Shown one piece after another: positions 44,673 through 53,205 of a stretch of 64,000 bases of DNA. The notes below the pieces were generated by a model. The model made no database searches. It saw only the letters and a program-made list of their open reading frames with translations, and was not told the origin of the DNA. Source of the DNA: Cognatitamlana sp035818475 (GTDB lineage Bacteria; Bacteroidota; Bacteroidia; Flavobacteriales; Flavobacteriaceae); the NCBI RefSeq assembly GCF_035818475.1, contig NZ_JAYMGV010000004.1:1-64000 (forward strand), written 5' to 3'. A program made the translations under genes and the position numbers. The stretch's first letter is position 1, and every line of letters starts with the position of its first letter.

Positions 44673-46340
44673 TTAGGCGCTGTATTTTTTCTTTCTATAG
44701 TAATTGAAAGTAAAACCAAAAATACTCAGTAAAGCCAGTGGTAATACAATGTTTATAAGCTGCCATTTGTTTTTTTGAGAGGCTATTTTTTGCTGATTTA
44801 AGAAAGCAACGGTAATTTCTTTTGACCGAATGTTTATAAGTCCATTGTCATCAAGTAAGTAATTCACAGTATTAAGTAAAAATTCCTTGTTGCCATAGGT
44901 TTTTCCGGTCCATCTGTCAAAGCCTAATTCTTGTGGTGTATTCCTCACCACATCATTTTTAATGACATCTCCATCAGCTATTATAACCATTTTAGTAGGT
45001 ATACTTGTATTTTTTATTTCATCAAGTTCAAATGGCTTTATACGGTTACTGTAAACCGAGTTAAATGCACCTTCTAATAATACGGCAAGCGTTTGATTGC
45101 CTTTATTAAATAGTTTAGGATCCTGTTCTTTTGTAACAAGGTCTAAACTTACCTCACGGGGGGTGCCATCTAGTTTTGTTAATGGTGCTGATTCCAGTAA
45201 GATGGTCTTTTTAATGCTGTTTTTTAGAGTGTCAATTTGATTAGCAAAATCAAATCTAACTAAGTTTAAATTGTTAACAATAGGATGATTACTGTTAGAC
45301 CCCGCTAAAGGAGAGTAAGGCCATTGCAAATGCTGAAACTGAGATTCACTACCTTCTCCAATAGCCAGAGTAATGGGAGCAGAATACAGTGTATTTACCA
45401 TAACCGGGTTAATACGGATACCATATTTAAAAAAGAAATCGGTTAAGTTTAGATCTCTGCCTACGGCAAAATTTGTGCCTGTAGTATTATATAAACTATC
45501 TTTTTCTATGGCCACGGCATCTACTAACCACAAACTTTTACCACCATTCATGGTATATTGATCTAACACCAATTTTTCTTTTTCTGTAAAGGGGGCTGTG
45601 GGTTTTGCAGAAATAATTAAATCAAATTCGCTAATAGCCTTAAGTGTTTTTTGTGAATTTCCAGATACACTATCTAAAGTAAAGGGGGCTATATAATAGT
45701 ACGCTCCAAGGGTCTTGACAAAGTCTGCAATATATTTATCTTCTAACTGCTTGTTGCCCTTTAAAATGGCAATTTTTCGCCGTTTTGGTTTGGTAAGTTT
45801 ACTAAATCCATCAGCAAAAGCGTATTCTAAATGTTGTACAGAGTTGCTAACCAATTCCTGTTGTGTAGCACCTATTTTATTTTTCACTAATGGGATACTA
45901 ACAGTTTGTTCGTCATAGCTTGCTAATGCCCAGGGAAAAATAATGGCTTTGGATGATTTTCCGCTTTCGGAAACACTTAATTGCATAGGCGTTAACCCAC
46001 GTTGGGTAAGTTGCTGAATATTCCTATCCCGGGTGGCATCGTCTTCTAGGGGATTAATAAAATTAAATATAATATTATGATTTTCTGCAGCAAATTCTTC
46101 AAGTAATTGTTTGGTTTCGTTTTGAAGGCGCCGGAATTCCGAAGGAAAATCATTGCCTTCTAAAAATACATCGACAACAATAGGCGATTTCAAATCTTCA
46201 ATGATCTGAATGGCAGATTCACTTAAAGTGTAACGTTTATCAGAAGTTAGGTCAAATCGTTGGTAAACCTTATTATTAATGAGATTAATAGCAACTAAGG
46301 TGATGATAAGAATTGATATATGTTTTATGGAGTTATTCAA
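44673..46340 (-). CDS. gldG: Gliding-motility ABC transporter component GldG
   Basis: A 555-residue membrane protein. An N-terminal membrane helix (ISILIITLVAINLINNKVY) is followed by a large periplasmic part (RFDLTSDKRYTLSESAIQIIEDL, DLIISAKPTAPFTEKEKLVLDQYTMNGGKSLWLVDA) and a C-terminal helix (WQLINIVLPLALLSIFGFTFNYY). This matches GldG, which with GldF and the ATPase GldA forms a transporter tied to gliding in Flavobacterium. Its start overlaps the end of the preceding 162-residue gene by 8 nt. GldA is not in the window. Confidence 0.92.
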   Translation of the reverse strand: MNNSIKHISILIITLVAINLINNKVYQRFDLTSDKRYTLSESAIQIIEDLKSPIVVDVFLEGNDFPSEFRRLQNETKQLLEEFAAENHNIIFNFINPLEDDATRDRNIQQLTQRGLTPMQLSVSESGKSSKAIIFPWALASYDEQTVSIPLVKNKIGATQQELVSNSVQHLEYAFADGFSKLTKPKRRKIAILKGNKQLEDKYIADFVKTLGAYYYIAPFTLDSVSGNSQKTLKAISEFDLIISAKPTAPFTEKEKLVLDQYTMNGGKSLWLVDAVAIEKDSLYNTTGTNFAVGRDLNLTDFFFKYGIRINPVMVNTLYSAPITLAIGEGSESQFQHLQWPYSPLAGSNSNHPIVNNLNLVRFDFANQIDTLKNSIKKTILLESAPLTKLDGTPREVSLDLVTKEQDPKLFNKGNQTLAVLLEGAFNSVYSNRIKPFELDEIKNTSIPTKMVIIADGDVIKNDVVRNTPQELGFDRWTGKTYGNKEFLLNTVNYLLDDNGLINIRSKEITVAFLNQQKIASQKNKWQLINIVLPLALLSIFGFTFNYYRKKKYSA

Positions 46341-46821
46341 GAGGCTTTTCTAATTGATAGGTTCTAAGAGTTGTTACAATATTGTTTTCAAAATTAAGTT
46401 CAATACATTCCTGCATAGTATTGAAAGCTCCCGGTTTGAATCCTAAATTATAATTCCACAGGTCTTGTGAATTTACTTTTCTATGGTCATCCCAGCCGTA
46501 CCATTCCGGTTTCCCTAATAGCAATTCTATGTCGTGTTTTGGTTTTCCTGTAAACAAACTATCTGTGGTTATTATATGGTTTAACATTTCAAAGCGCAAT
46601 TCCGGTTTGCTTTGCCAGGTTTCGGGATTAAAACGTTTTTCATGATGATAACTACTAAATATATTAAGTATAGGGTAGACTACATAAAAATAGGCTATTG
46701 GTGTTAAAGCTAAACTCACCAATATGGTTAGCCATTTTCGTTTATCTATGGTCTTTACAAATAGCCAGGTCAAAATAAAGACAATACCGATTAGAATAAT
46801 AAATGTTGGGGTTATGATCAT
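46333..46821 (-). CDS. Membrane protein encoded between gldF and gldG
   Basis: 162 residues, family not recognised. Two N-terminal membrane helices (IILIGIVFILTWLFVK and WLTILVSLALTPIAYFYVVYPIL) are followed by a soluble domain of ~110 residues. This domain contains TGKPKHDIELLLGKPEWYGWDDH and LWNYNLGFKPGAFNTMQECIELNFENNIVTTLRTYQ. The second part resembles small BamE/SmpA-like folds by pattern (a GKP turn followed by W/Y-rich strands), but this is a guess. It overlaps gldF by 4 nt and gldG by 8 nt, so it is translated as part of the gliding operon. Confidence 0.75.
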   Translation of the reverse strand: MIITPTFIILIGIVFILTWLFVKTIDKRKWLTILVSLALTPIAYFYVVYPILNIFSSYHHEKRFNPETWQSKPELRFEMLNHIITTDSLFTGKPKHDIELLLGKPEWYGWDDHRKVNSQDLWNYNLGFKPGAFNTMQECIELNFENNIVTTLRTYQLEKPLE

Positions 46822-47537
46822 CGGTGAGCTTTATTCAGGTTAAATTTGGTTAACATTAAAAAACACACTGTAATGCTTAAAAAATAAATAATATCCCGGG
46901 TATCTATAACTCCTCTACTCATACTTTTAAAATGTATGCTCATACCCAATTGTTCAATAAAGTTACTTGACATAAAATCTGCAATACCTTCAAAACCAAT
47001 ATAAAACGTAAAACATATAAACACAGCGATAATAAACGCTACAATTTGATTGTTAGATAATGTGGAAGCAAAAATCCCAATAGCTGTGTATGCAGCTACC
47101 AAAAATAACAGCCCAAAATAAGAGCCGATGGTACTTCCCATATCTAAATTACCAACAGGATTACCCAATTGATAAACGGTATAAACATATAATGAGGTTG
47201 GTAATAACGCAATTAAGATTAATATGAATGCCCCAAAATATTTACCTAAAACAATGCTGAAATGTGAAATGGGCTTGGTTAATAATAATTCTAAAGTACC
47301 TTGTCTTTTCTCATCAGAAAAACTGCGCATGGTTACAGCAGGAATAAGAAAAATCAATATCCAGGGCGCCAGTAAAAAGAATGCCGACAAATCAGCAAAA
47401 CCATAATCCAGAATATTGAATTCGCCTCTAAACAACCATAGAAATAGTCCATTTAAAACCAGAAACACTGCAATGACCAAATAGCCCATAGGAGATGCAA
47501 AAAATGAATTTATTTCTTTTTTTAAAATGGCTAGCAT
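46818..47537 (-). CDS. gldF: Gliding-motility ABC transporter permease GldF
   Basis: A 239-residue ABC-2-type permease with six membrane segments, beginning MLAILKKEINSFFASPMGYLVIAVFLVLNGLFLWLF and including AVTMRSFSDEKRQGTLELLLTKPISHFSIVLGKYFGAFILIL, the family's cytoplasmic loop. GldF pairs with GldG. It is first in the operon gldF - 162-residue gene - gldG, with overlapping ends. Members that glide need GldA, GldF and GldG for stable gliding in Flavobacterium johnsoniae; presence here supports, but does not prove, a gliding organism. Confidence 0.93.
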   Translation of the reverse strand: MLAILKKEINSFFASPMGYLVIAVFLVLNGLFLWLFRGEFNILDYGFADLSAFFLLAPWILIFLIPAVTMRSFSDEKRQGTLELLLTKPISHFSIVLGKYFGAFILILIALLPTSLYVYTVYQLGNPVGNLDMGSTIGSYFGLLFLVAAYTAIGIFASTLSNNQIVAFIIAVFICFTFYIGFEGIADFMSSNFIEQLGMSIHFKSMSRGVIDTRDIIYFLSITVCFLMLTKFNLNKAHR

Positions 47538-47589
47538 CTACTATTCTTTTGAGTTTGGGCTAAAGGTAAAATTTTTAACGTAAATATTT

Positions 47590-48135
47590 TTATAAAGATG
47601 CATTGATGGTATAAAAATCTTCAACTTTTATAGTTCCTTTAGTAGGAATCATGTTTTGCCACACCCAATTATAATGTGTTATAACCTGTTTTGCACTTAA
47701 ATGCGGCCTATCTCCGGTGGTGTGTCCGTCTTTAACCACTGTAATGTTATAATCTTTGGACAAGGCCGATTGAACAGTAGCTTCAATACAAAAATCAGTA
47801 GCGCAGCCGGTTATATATAATTGATTAATATTTAATTTATCAAGTGTGATTTTGAGTTTGGAATTGTAAAACACATCATTGGCGTATTTGTCAATAAAAA
47901 TATCGGTTTTTTGTGTTGTTAGGTCATCAAGTAGAGCCCAGGATTCGGTGTTGGGTATAAACTCATTACCACCGGATCCATCATGTTGAATAAAAATTAC
48001 AGGGTAACCCTTTGCTCTAAAAGTATCAGTAAGGTCATTGATTTTTTTTACGACCCCATTGGTGTCATACCTTGGTGTTTTTGGAGTAAAAGACCCCTTT
48101 TGCATATCAATAATAAGAAGTGCTTTTTTAGTCAT
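47590..48135 (-). CDS. Isochorismatase-like cysteine hydrolase
   Basis: A 181-residue member of the isochorismatase/nicotinamidase superfamily. The catalytic triad residues are visible: Asp in ALLIIDMQKGSF, Lys in DIFIDKYANDVFYNSKL, and Cys in LYITGCATDFCIEATVQSALSK. Members hydrolyse amides such as nicotinamide, or N-carbamoyl compounds; the substrate here cannot be read from the sequence. It lies 6 nt after the ABM gene on the same strand, so it is probably in one operon with it and the SAM hydrolase. Confidence 0.86.
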   Translation of the reverse strand: MTKKALLIIDMQKGSFTPKTPRYDTNGVVKKINDLTDTFRAKGYPVIFIQHDGSGGNEFIPNTESWALLDDLTTQKTDIFIDKYANDVFYNSKLKITLDKLNINQLYITGCATDFCIEATVQSALSKDYNITVVKDGHTTGDRPHLSAKQVITHYNWVWQNMIPTKGTIKVEDFYTINASL

Positions 48136-48141
48136 AAATAA

Positions 48142-48462
48142 TTATTCCAATGATTCAATTTTATCAACACTCCAGGCTTCAGGAGGTCTGTTAAACAACG
48201 GTTTGGTTTTAGACCATACACTCCTAAATAATTCAGATTGTCTGTAGCGTTCTAAATGCGCTTCAGAGTCCCAATAACTGTAAGTAAAAAAAATAGTAGG
48301 ATCTTTTTTGTCCTGGTATAGTTCCAAAAACCGGCATCCTTGAAAACCTCTGATTTTTTGTTTATTGGTATTAAAATGAAAAAGAAAGGTTTTTACATGA
48401 TTCTCATGAAACCCCATCTTAACAATTCTAACAAATACACCAGAAAGCTTTTCTTTATTCAA
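48142..48462 (-). CDS. ABM-domain monooxygenase-like protein
   Basis: A 106-residue antibiotic-biosynthesis-monooxygenase (ABM) fold protein, a small dimeric alpha/beta barrel used for oxidising quinols, haem or toxic aldehydes. Fold features are FVRIVKMGFHENHVKTFLFHF, QKIRGFQGCRFLELYQDKKDPTIFFTYSYWDSEAHLERYRQSELF. It overlaps the SAM hydrolase gene by 8 nt, so the two are translationally coupled. Substrate unknown. Confidence 0.8.
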   Translation of the reverse strand: MNKEKLSGVFVRIVKMGFHENHVKTFLFHFNTNKQKIRGFQGCRFLELYQDKKDPTIFFTYSYWDSEAHLERYRQSELFRSVWSKTKPLFNRPPEAWSVDKIESLE

Positions 48463-49351
48463 AATCTGAGATTTTATGAGTACTTATGGGAATATCGATA
48501 CCCTTTGGAAGTACTGGATTTGGAATAAATTTGATACTTACAGCATCCATAAGGCCAAGCCCCAAAAGGGTAGAGGCACTACCTACTGTAGCACTGTTAC
48601 TTTTATAAACTGCAATTTCTAAAAAGTTACCTGAATTAAATACAACCAACTTTCTACCTTCATCATGGCGCTTATTTTCAGGAATCTCAAAATTGACAAT
48701 ATCGCTATATTTTTGATGTATTTTTTTGAAGGTATAGTTACGTGCAGATATTTCAAAGTCACGTCCTTTTTGAATGATTTCAAAAAAGTTTCTTTTAATA
48801 TTGGTGACTACATTACCGTAATTATCAATATAAATTATACTCCCAATAATCTGGGTTTTATCATCATTAACATAAGGTACAATATTCTTAATAGGCTTAA
48901 TTTCAGGAATACGTTTTCCAATAACATCCAGTGTACCACCACGAGCTATATGGCAAGCCACTTTTACAAACACATCTAAAACAGGGAAACTGGTTCTAAT
49001 CTTATCATGAATATTAATCTCTACAATTTGCTCAGGAGCAATTTCAGAACAGATCATACTCATAATACCATTGTTAGCACAAATAAAATAATGGTCGTCT
49101 AGCTTAATGGCTATATGTTTGTTTTCAGGGTTGATCTCAGAATCTATTCCAATAATATGAATGGTGCCTTTAGGAAAACTACTATAAGCGTTCTGGATAA
49201 TGTATGCCGCCTCAGGAATATTAAACGGTGATACCGAATGAGAGATATCAACAATTTTAACATCAGGGAGTTCACTGTAAATAGCGCCTTTTGTCGCACC
49301 AGCAAAGTAATCTTTCTCTCCAAAATCAGTTGTTAAAGTGATGATTGCCAT
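48455..49351 (-). CDS. S-adenosyl-L-methionine hydrolase (DUF62 / adenosine-forming)
   Basis: About 298 residues of the SAM hydroxide adenosyltransferase family, which splits S-adenosylmethionine with water into adenosine and methionine; halogenating relatives exist but are rare. Motifs: AIITLTTDFGEKDYFAGATKGAI at the start, PKGTIHIIGIDSEINPENKHIA, YFICANNGIMSMI and IIYIDNYGNVVTNIKR. I use the ATG at 49351 (MAIITLTTDFG); the longer reading starts with TTG. No halogen-specific insertion was recognised, so the hydrolase role is favoured. Confidence 0.88.
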   Translation of the reverse strand: MAIITLTTDFGEKDYFAGATKGAIYSELPDVKIVDISHSVSPFNIPEAAYIIQNAYSSFPKGTIHIIGIDSEINPENKHIAIKLDDHYFICANNGIMSMICSEIAPEQIVEINIHDKIRTSFPVLDVFVKVACHIARGGTLDVIGKRIPEIKPIKNIVPYVNDDKTQIIGSIIYIDNYGNVVTNIKRNFFEIIQKGRDFEISARNYTFKKIHQKYSDIVNFEIPENKRHDEGRKLVVFNSGNFLEIAVYKSNSATVGSASTLLGLGLMDAVSIKFIPNPVLPKGIDIPISTHKISDFE

Positions 49352-49505
49352 GGGCAAAATTGTTGATATGTTTTTAAGGTTAGGTCGCTCAATTTTATGT
49401 ATTTTTGAGTCTCACGCTTTGTGATACAAAGCTAATAAATCATTTTATCAGAGTAAACATTATTTTTATTTATGTTTTAACCCGGACTATATTAAATAAA
49501 CGCTT

Positions 49506-50459
49506 TTGAACGAAATTATTATTGAACTTGAAGAGATTACTCCAAAAGAGTTTTTTGGAGCCCAAAACACTAACATTGAACTTCTTAAAAAGTACTTTCC
49601 AAAACTTAAGATTGTAGCACGCGGAAATAAAATCAAAGCTTTTGGCGATGAAGAATTGCTTGAAGAATTTGACAGACGCATTACCATGTTACTTAAACAT
49701 TTTGCTAAGTATAATAAATTAGATGAAAATGTTATAGAACGCGTATTAACCAGTCAGAGCAGTGACGATTATACCACCTCAAAACAAAGTGGGGAGGTTA
49801 TAGTGCATGGTATAGGAGGCAGGTTAATAAAGGCACAAACAGCAAACCAGCGTAAGTTGGTAGAGCTTATGCGAAAAAATGATATGGTTTTTGCTATAGG
49901 CCCGGCAGGAACAGGAAAGACCTATACCGGAGTAGCACTGGCGGTTCAGGCTCTAAAAAATAAAGAAGTAAAACGTATTATTTTAACGCGCCCTGCAGTG
50001 GAAGCCGGGGAGAATCTGGGATTTTTACCAGGAGATTTAAAAGAAAAGTTAGACCCCTATATGCAACCGCTATATGATGCATTACGCGATATGATAGCCC
50101 CGGAAAAACTGGCGCATTATATTGAGAATGGTACCATACAAATAGCTCCTTTGGCGTTTATGCGTGGACGTACTCTGGATAATGCTTTTGTGATTCTTGA
50201 TGAAGGGCAGAATACAACACATGCGCAAATGAAAATGTTCTTAACACGTATGGGCAAAAATGCAAAATTTCTTTTAACGGGGGATCCCGGACAAATAGAC
50301 TTACCCCGACGTACCATATCCGGGTTAAAAGAAGCCTTGTTGATCTTAAAGAATGTAGAAGGCGTAGGAATGATATTTTTAGACGATAAAGATGTGATAC
50401 GACATAAACTGGTTAAAAAGGTCATTGCAGCTTATAAGAGTATTGAAAACAGGGATTGA
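49506..50459 (+). CDS. PhoH-family ATPase
   Basis: A 317-residue PhoH-like ATPase, an RNA-linked P-loop protein. An N-terminal KH-like region (~1-95) precedes the ATPase domain with Walker A AIGPAGTGKTYTGVALAV, Walker B FVILDEGQNTTHAQMKMFLTRMG and the sensor LLTGDPGQIDLPRR. The start codon is TTG at 49506, the first in frame that keeps the conserved N-terminus (NEIIIELEEITPKEFFGAQN). PhoH next to purC is a common order in Flavobacteria. Confidence 0.92.
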   Translation: MNEIIIELEEITPKEFFGAQNTNIELLKKYFPKLKIVARGNKIKAFGDEELLEEFDRRITMLLKHFAKYNKLDENVIERVLTSQSSDDYTTSKQSGEVIVHGIGGRLIKAQTANQRKLVELMRKNDMVFAIGPAGTGKTYTGVALAVQALKNKEVKRIILTRPAVEAGENLGFLPGDLKEKLDPYMQPLYDALRDMIAPEKLAHYIENGTIQIAPLAFMRGRTLDNAFVILDEGQNTTHAQMKMFLTRMGKNAKFLLTGDPGQIDLPRRTISGLKEALLILKNVEGVGMIFLDDKDVIRHKLVKKVIAAYKSIENRD

Positions 50460-50482
50460 TTAATATAATTAAGTCAAAAATA

Positions 50483-50545
50483 ATGAGAAGCTATTTCCCG
50501 CTTTCGGCAGTCGCTCTCTTTGAGGAGCTCCAACAAATGCCTTAA
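50483..50545 (+). other. 20-codon open frame in a GC-richer intergenic patch
   Basis: An ATG at 50483 opens a 20-codon frame (MRSYFPLSAVALFEELQQMP) in an island of higher GC than the flanks, with the palindrome GGAGCTCC. It lies between phoH and purC. A ribosome binding site is not visible. It could be a tiny gene, a relic of a longer one or a copy of a dispersed intergenic repeat; I cannot decide. The rest of 50460-50714 shows nothing further. Confidence 0.3.
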
Positions 50546-50714
50546 TCGGGGCTAAACATAAAAGTTAAGCATGTTGAGAGGTCATGTTATTTTGATATGA
50601 TGAGGCCATTTAACAAATAAAAGCAGATGACGTCGTGATTATTTTTTAGTAATGACGAAAACAAATAAACAAAAAAAGCTATTAGTCCAAAGCTAATAGT
50701 TAAAAGTAAAGAAA

Positions 50715-51665
50715 ATGAGTAACACCATAACAGATACCAATTTCAATTTTCCGGGACAAAACAATGTTTACAAAGGAAAAGTAAGAGAAGTCTATAATAT
50801 TAACGACCGGGAGCTGGTTATGATAGCCACAGATAGGCTATCGGCTTTTGATGTGGTTATGCCCAAAGGCATTCCATATAAAGGGCAAATACTAAATCAA
50901 ATTGCGACTAAAATGATGGCCGCAACAGAAGATCTGGTACCCAATTGGTTAACTGCCACTCCAGATCCAAACGTGGCGGTAGGGCATCTATGCGAACCCT
51001 TTAAAGTAGAAATGGTAATTCGTGGCTATATGTCGGGTCATGCAGCACGGGAGTATAAAGCAGGTAAACGTATGCTTTGTGGAATGCCTATGCCGGAGGG
51101 TATGAAAGAAAATGATGCCTTTCCGGAACCTATTATAACACCTGCAACCAAAGCAGAACAAGGTGATCATGATGAAGATATTTCCAGGGAAGATATTTTG
51201 GCTAAAGGTATTGTTTCAGAAGCAGATTATGTTATCCTTGAAGATTATACACGTAAATTGTTTCAGAGAGGTTCTGAAATTGCAGCATCAAGAGGCTTAA
51301 TTTTAGTTGATACCAAATATGAGTTTGGAAAAACTAAAGATGGGCAAATTGTTTTAATAGATGAGATCCACACGCCAGATTCGTCGCGTTACTTTTATGC
51401 TGATGGGTATGAGGAACGACAAGCTAAAGGTGAGGCCCAAAAACAATTATCAAAAGAGTTTGTACGTCAATGGCTGATCAGCAACAACTTTCAGGGGCTT
51501 GAAGGACAGACCGTACCGGAAATGACTGATGACTATATCAATACGGTTTCAGAGCGATATATAGAACTTTATGAAAACATCACCGGAGAACCCTTTATAA
51601 AAGCCGATGTCAGTGATATTCAAAAGCGTATAGAAAGCAATGTTTTGGAGTATTTGAAAAAGTAG
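50715..51665 (+). CDS. purC: Phosphoribosylaminoimidazole-succinocarboxamide synthase
   Basis: A 316-residue SAICAR synthetase, which joins aspartate to CAIR with ATP in purine synthesis. Motifs: YKGKVREVYNINDRELVMIATDRLSAFDVVMPKGIPYKGQILNQI (ATP site), RGYMSGHAAREYKAGKRMLCGMPMPEGM, IITPATKAEQGDHDEDIS, LILVDTKYEFGKTKDGQIVLIDEIHTPDSSRY. The length of ~316 residues is that of the long class seen in Bacteroidota and plants/fungi rather than the 237-residue E. coli enzyme. Confidence 0.95.
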   Translation: MSNTITDTNFNFPGQNNVYKGKVREVYNINDRELVMIATDRLSAFDVVMPKGIPYKGQILNQIATKMMAATEDLVPNWLTATPDPNVAVGHLCEPFKVEMVIRGYMSGHAAREYKAGKRMLCGMPMPEGMKENDAFPEPIITPATKAEQGDHDEDISREDILAKGIVSEADYVILEDYTRKLFQRGSEIAASRGLILVDTKYEFGKTKDGQIVLIDEIHTPDSSRYFYADGYEERQAKGEAQKQLSKEFVRQWLISNNFQGLEGQTVPEMTDDYINTVSERYIELYENITGEPFIKADVSDIQKRIESNVLEYLKK

Positions 51666-51805
51666 CATTTATTTTCAAATTATATCACGCTTGTCATTTC
51701 AAACACTACTTAAATCAAAATATATTTTGATTGAAAGTATATTGTTTAGCAAACGAGGAGAAGTCTTATAAAATAGTTAAAAAAGTATAAGGGAGGTGAC
51801 TTTAT

Positions 51806-51935
51806 AAAAAAACCGCTCAATCCTCTAAAGATTGAGCGGTTTCAAACTAACCAAACTAACTATATGAAAAACTTACTATTAAGTTTGAATTAATAACGAG
51901 GAAAAACCTGTTGTAAATCGGTTTTGTTATTAATT
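51806..51935 (-). ncRNA. Putative small RNA, unit 1 (diverged copy)
   Basis: A minus-strand transcript of about 130 nt is predicted from a TATATTTG promoter box (51941-51948) to an intrinsic terminator. The 5' end forms a stem of GTTATTAATT (51926-51935) with AATTAATAAC (51888-51897), with an inner GGTTTT/AAAACC stem and a 5-nt bulge. Its apical loop is 11 nt, against 20 nt in units 2-4. The terminator stem AAACCGCTCAATC (51810-51822) pairs with 51830-51842, followed on the minus strand by a run of seven T. No open frame of useful length runs along it. It is convergent with purC. Confidence 0.6.
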
Positions 51936-51940
51936 CTATT

Positions 51941-52029
51941 CAAATATACTTTAGTTTGAAGTGTTATTTTGGGATGTATTAAGTGAAGTGTCTAAAATAT
52001 AAAGTGAAATAACCAAGACTCAGAGTGAA
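51941..52029 (-). promoter_or_regulatory. Promoter and operator of small RNA unit 1
   Basis: The -7 box TATATTTG (51941-51948) is followed upstream, at fixed spacings, by TGAAGTGTCT (51984-51993, 35 nt away), then AAAGTGAA (52001-52008) and a second copy AGAGTGAA (52022-52029) exactly 21 bp further. The same layout recurs before units 2-4 and the lipoprotein gene. No -33 TTG is seen, suggesting an activator. Confidence 0.6.
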
Positions 52030-52174
52030 TTGAATTTTAGGTTATAACGCAGGAAAAGTATATGTTAGGCAGTGCCTTAAAGTATAACCACGTTTGTCTT
52101 TTTCAAATACAGCAAGAATTTTATAATATATATCATAGAAATCATTTTCTTATTATAAGGTTAGGAGACTTGAT

Positions 52175-52217
52175 AAAAAAAAGCGAAACCGCTCATCTTT
52201 TTAAAAGATTGAGCGGC
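52175..52217 (-). terminator. Terminator of the lipoprotein gene, related to the small-RNA terminators
   Basis: A hairpin CCGCTCATCTTTT / AAAAGATTGAGCGG (one-base bulge) with a tract of eight T on the minus strand after a short CGC interruption. The core GATTGAGCGG is identical to that of the small-RNA terminators, so it probably derives from the same repeat. It lies about 100 nt after the lipoprotein stop at 52315. Confidence 0.65.
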
Positions 52218-52314
52218 CTCATACTAACAGTAGGAAAGTTCACTATCTGCTTATGTTTTAATTTCTTTAATATTATATATCTGTTTTTTTATAATATTTT
52301 TAAATTAATGTCTG

Positions 52315-52746
52315 CTATCGCTCTGTAATAACAGGAACTTCAATAGTTAAGAACATCTCTTGTCCATCAGCATCTTCCCCTTGATAGAATTTAAAAATAT
52401 AGGGCTCAGACTGTAAGGCGTCTACGGTAATTGAAAATGTGGTTTCAGAAATGTTTAGAGTACAAGGCACACCATCATCTACATGCGCAATAGGGTAAAT
52501 AAGCCTTGAAGTGCCGTCTTTGATGTAATCATATTGATTATAAAAATAATAACAACTATTTGGTAATTCTATGGTAATATCAATCTGATAAGAATTTCCA
52601 TGAACAAATGTCTCTGGAAGCTCCGCACTTATAACATTTACATACTCCAGGTGGTAGTCATGGCCACTGTCGTCATCAAGGCTACATGATGATACAGATA
52701 AGGTTAGGGCACCGATTATAACTAATAAATACTTGAAATTTTTCAT
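52315..52746 (-). CDS. Hypothetical lipoprotein inside the small-RNA cluster
   Basis: 143 residues, family not recognised. A lipoprotein signal (MKNFKYLLVIIGALTLSVSSCSLDDD, Cys21) is followed by an Asp-rich linker and a beta-strand-rich domain (~30-140) with two cysteines (NSCYYFYN and VPCTLNI) that could form a disulfide. It is likely anchored in the outer membrane. Its promoter has the same box and upstream elements, at the same spacings, as the four small-RNA units that flank it, so it is probably controlled with them. The leader is only ~20 nt. Nothing in the sequence gives a function. Confidence 0.75.
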   Translation of the reverse strand: MKNFKYLLVIIGALTLSVSSCSLDDDSGHDYHLEYVNVISAELPETFVHGNSYQIDITIELPNSCYYFYNQYDYIKDGTSRLIYPIAHVDDGVPCTLNISETTFSITVDALQSEPYIFKFYQGEDADGQEMFLTIEVPVITER

Positions 52747-52771
52747 CTTACTTTTATTTTTTATTTCTGCA

Positions 52772-52860
52772 CAAATATATTATTACGTTACGCTTTAATT
52801 TAGTTCATTTCAGGTGAACCGTCCAAATTATAACTTGAAACGACCATAAATACATTTGAT
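52772..52860 (-). promoter_or_regulatory. Promoter and operator of the lipoprotein gene, shared with the small-RNA units
   Basis: The -7 box TATATTTG (52772-52779) lies 25 nt before the ATG. Going upstream, TGAACCGTCC starts exactly 35 nt beyond the box (52815-52824), AACTTGAA follows 17 nt later (52832-52839) and the weaker CATTTGAT 21 bp after that (52853-52860). These spacings are identical to those in front of the four small-RNA units although the sequence between has diverged. Confidence 0.65.
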
Positions 52861-52905
52861 TTAAAGGCAATTATGTGTTGATAGTGATGTAGGTGTTGTT
52901 TTTAC

Positions 52906-53042
52906 AAAAAAACCGCTCAATCTTTAGAGGATTGAGCGGTTTCAAACTAACCAAACTAACTATATGAAAAACTTACTATTATGTTAATTAATAACGAAGT
53001 AAAACCAATTAAACCTACTATAAACCGGTTTTGTTATTAATT
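52906..53042 (-). ncRNA. Putative small RNA, unit 2
   Basis: Predicted minus-strand transcript of about 137 nt. The 5' stem is GTTATTAATT (53033-53042) with AATTAATAAC (52986-52995), plus an inner GGTTTT/AAAACC stem and a 20-nt loop. The terminator stem is 52910-52922 with 52930-52942 (AAACCGCTCAATC and its complement) and a run of seven T. The promoter box is 53048-53055. Confidence 0.65.
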
Positions 53043-53047
53043 CTATT

Positions 53048-53136
53048 CAAATATACATTCGTTAAGGGTGATATTTTGGGATGCATTTGGTGGAACGTCC
53101 AAAATAAAAAGTGAAATGCCCTTAACCTAAAGTGAA
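53048..53136 (-). promoter_or_regulatory. Promoter and operator of small RNA unit 2
   Basis: TATATTTG at 53048-53055; TGGAACGTCC at 53091-53100 (35 nt beyond); AAAGTGAA at 53108-53115 and again at 53129-53136 (21 bp apart). Confidence 0.62.
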
Positions 53137-53205
53137 TTGAATTTTGGGTTAGAATGCTGGAAAAGTTCGTAAGATATTAAATAGATACACCAATTTAGAG
53201 TTTCG

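Noticed and set aside
48455..49351. SAM-dependent fluorinase or chlorinase
   Set aside because: The family is dominated by hydrolases; no halogenase-specific insertion or halometabolite gene cluster is visible nearby.
49352..49357. TTG start two codons upstream of the SAM hydrolase ATG
   Set aside because: The ATG at 49351 directly precedes the conserved AIITLTTDFG segment.
52062..52328. Plus-strand open frame of 88 codons near the small-RNA cluster
   Set aside because: It runs through a terminator hairpin and the end of the lipoprotein gene, and its composition is that of random AT-rich DNA.
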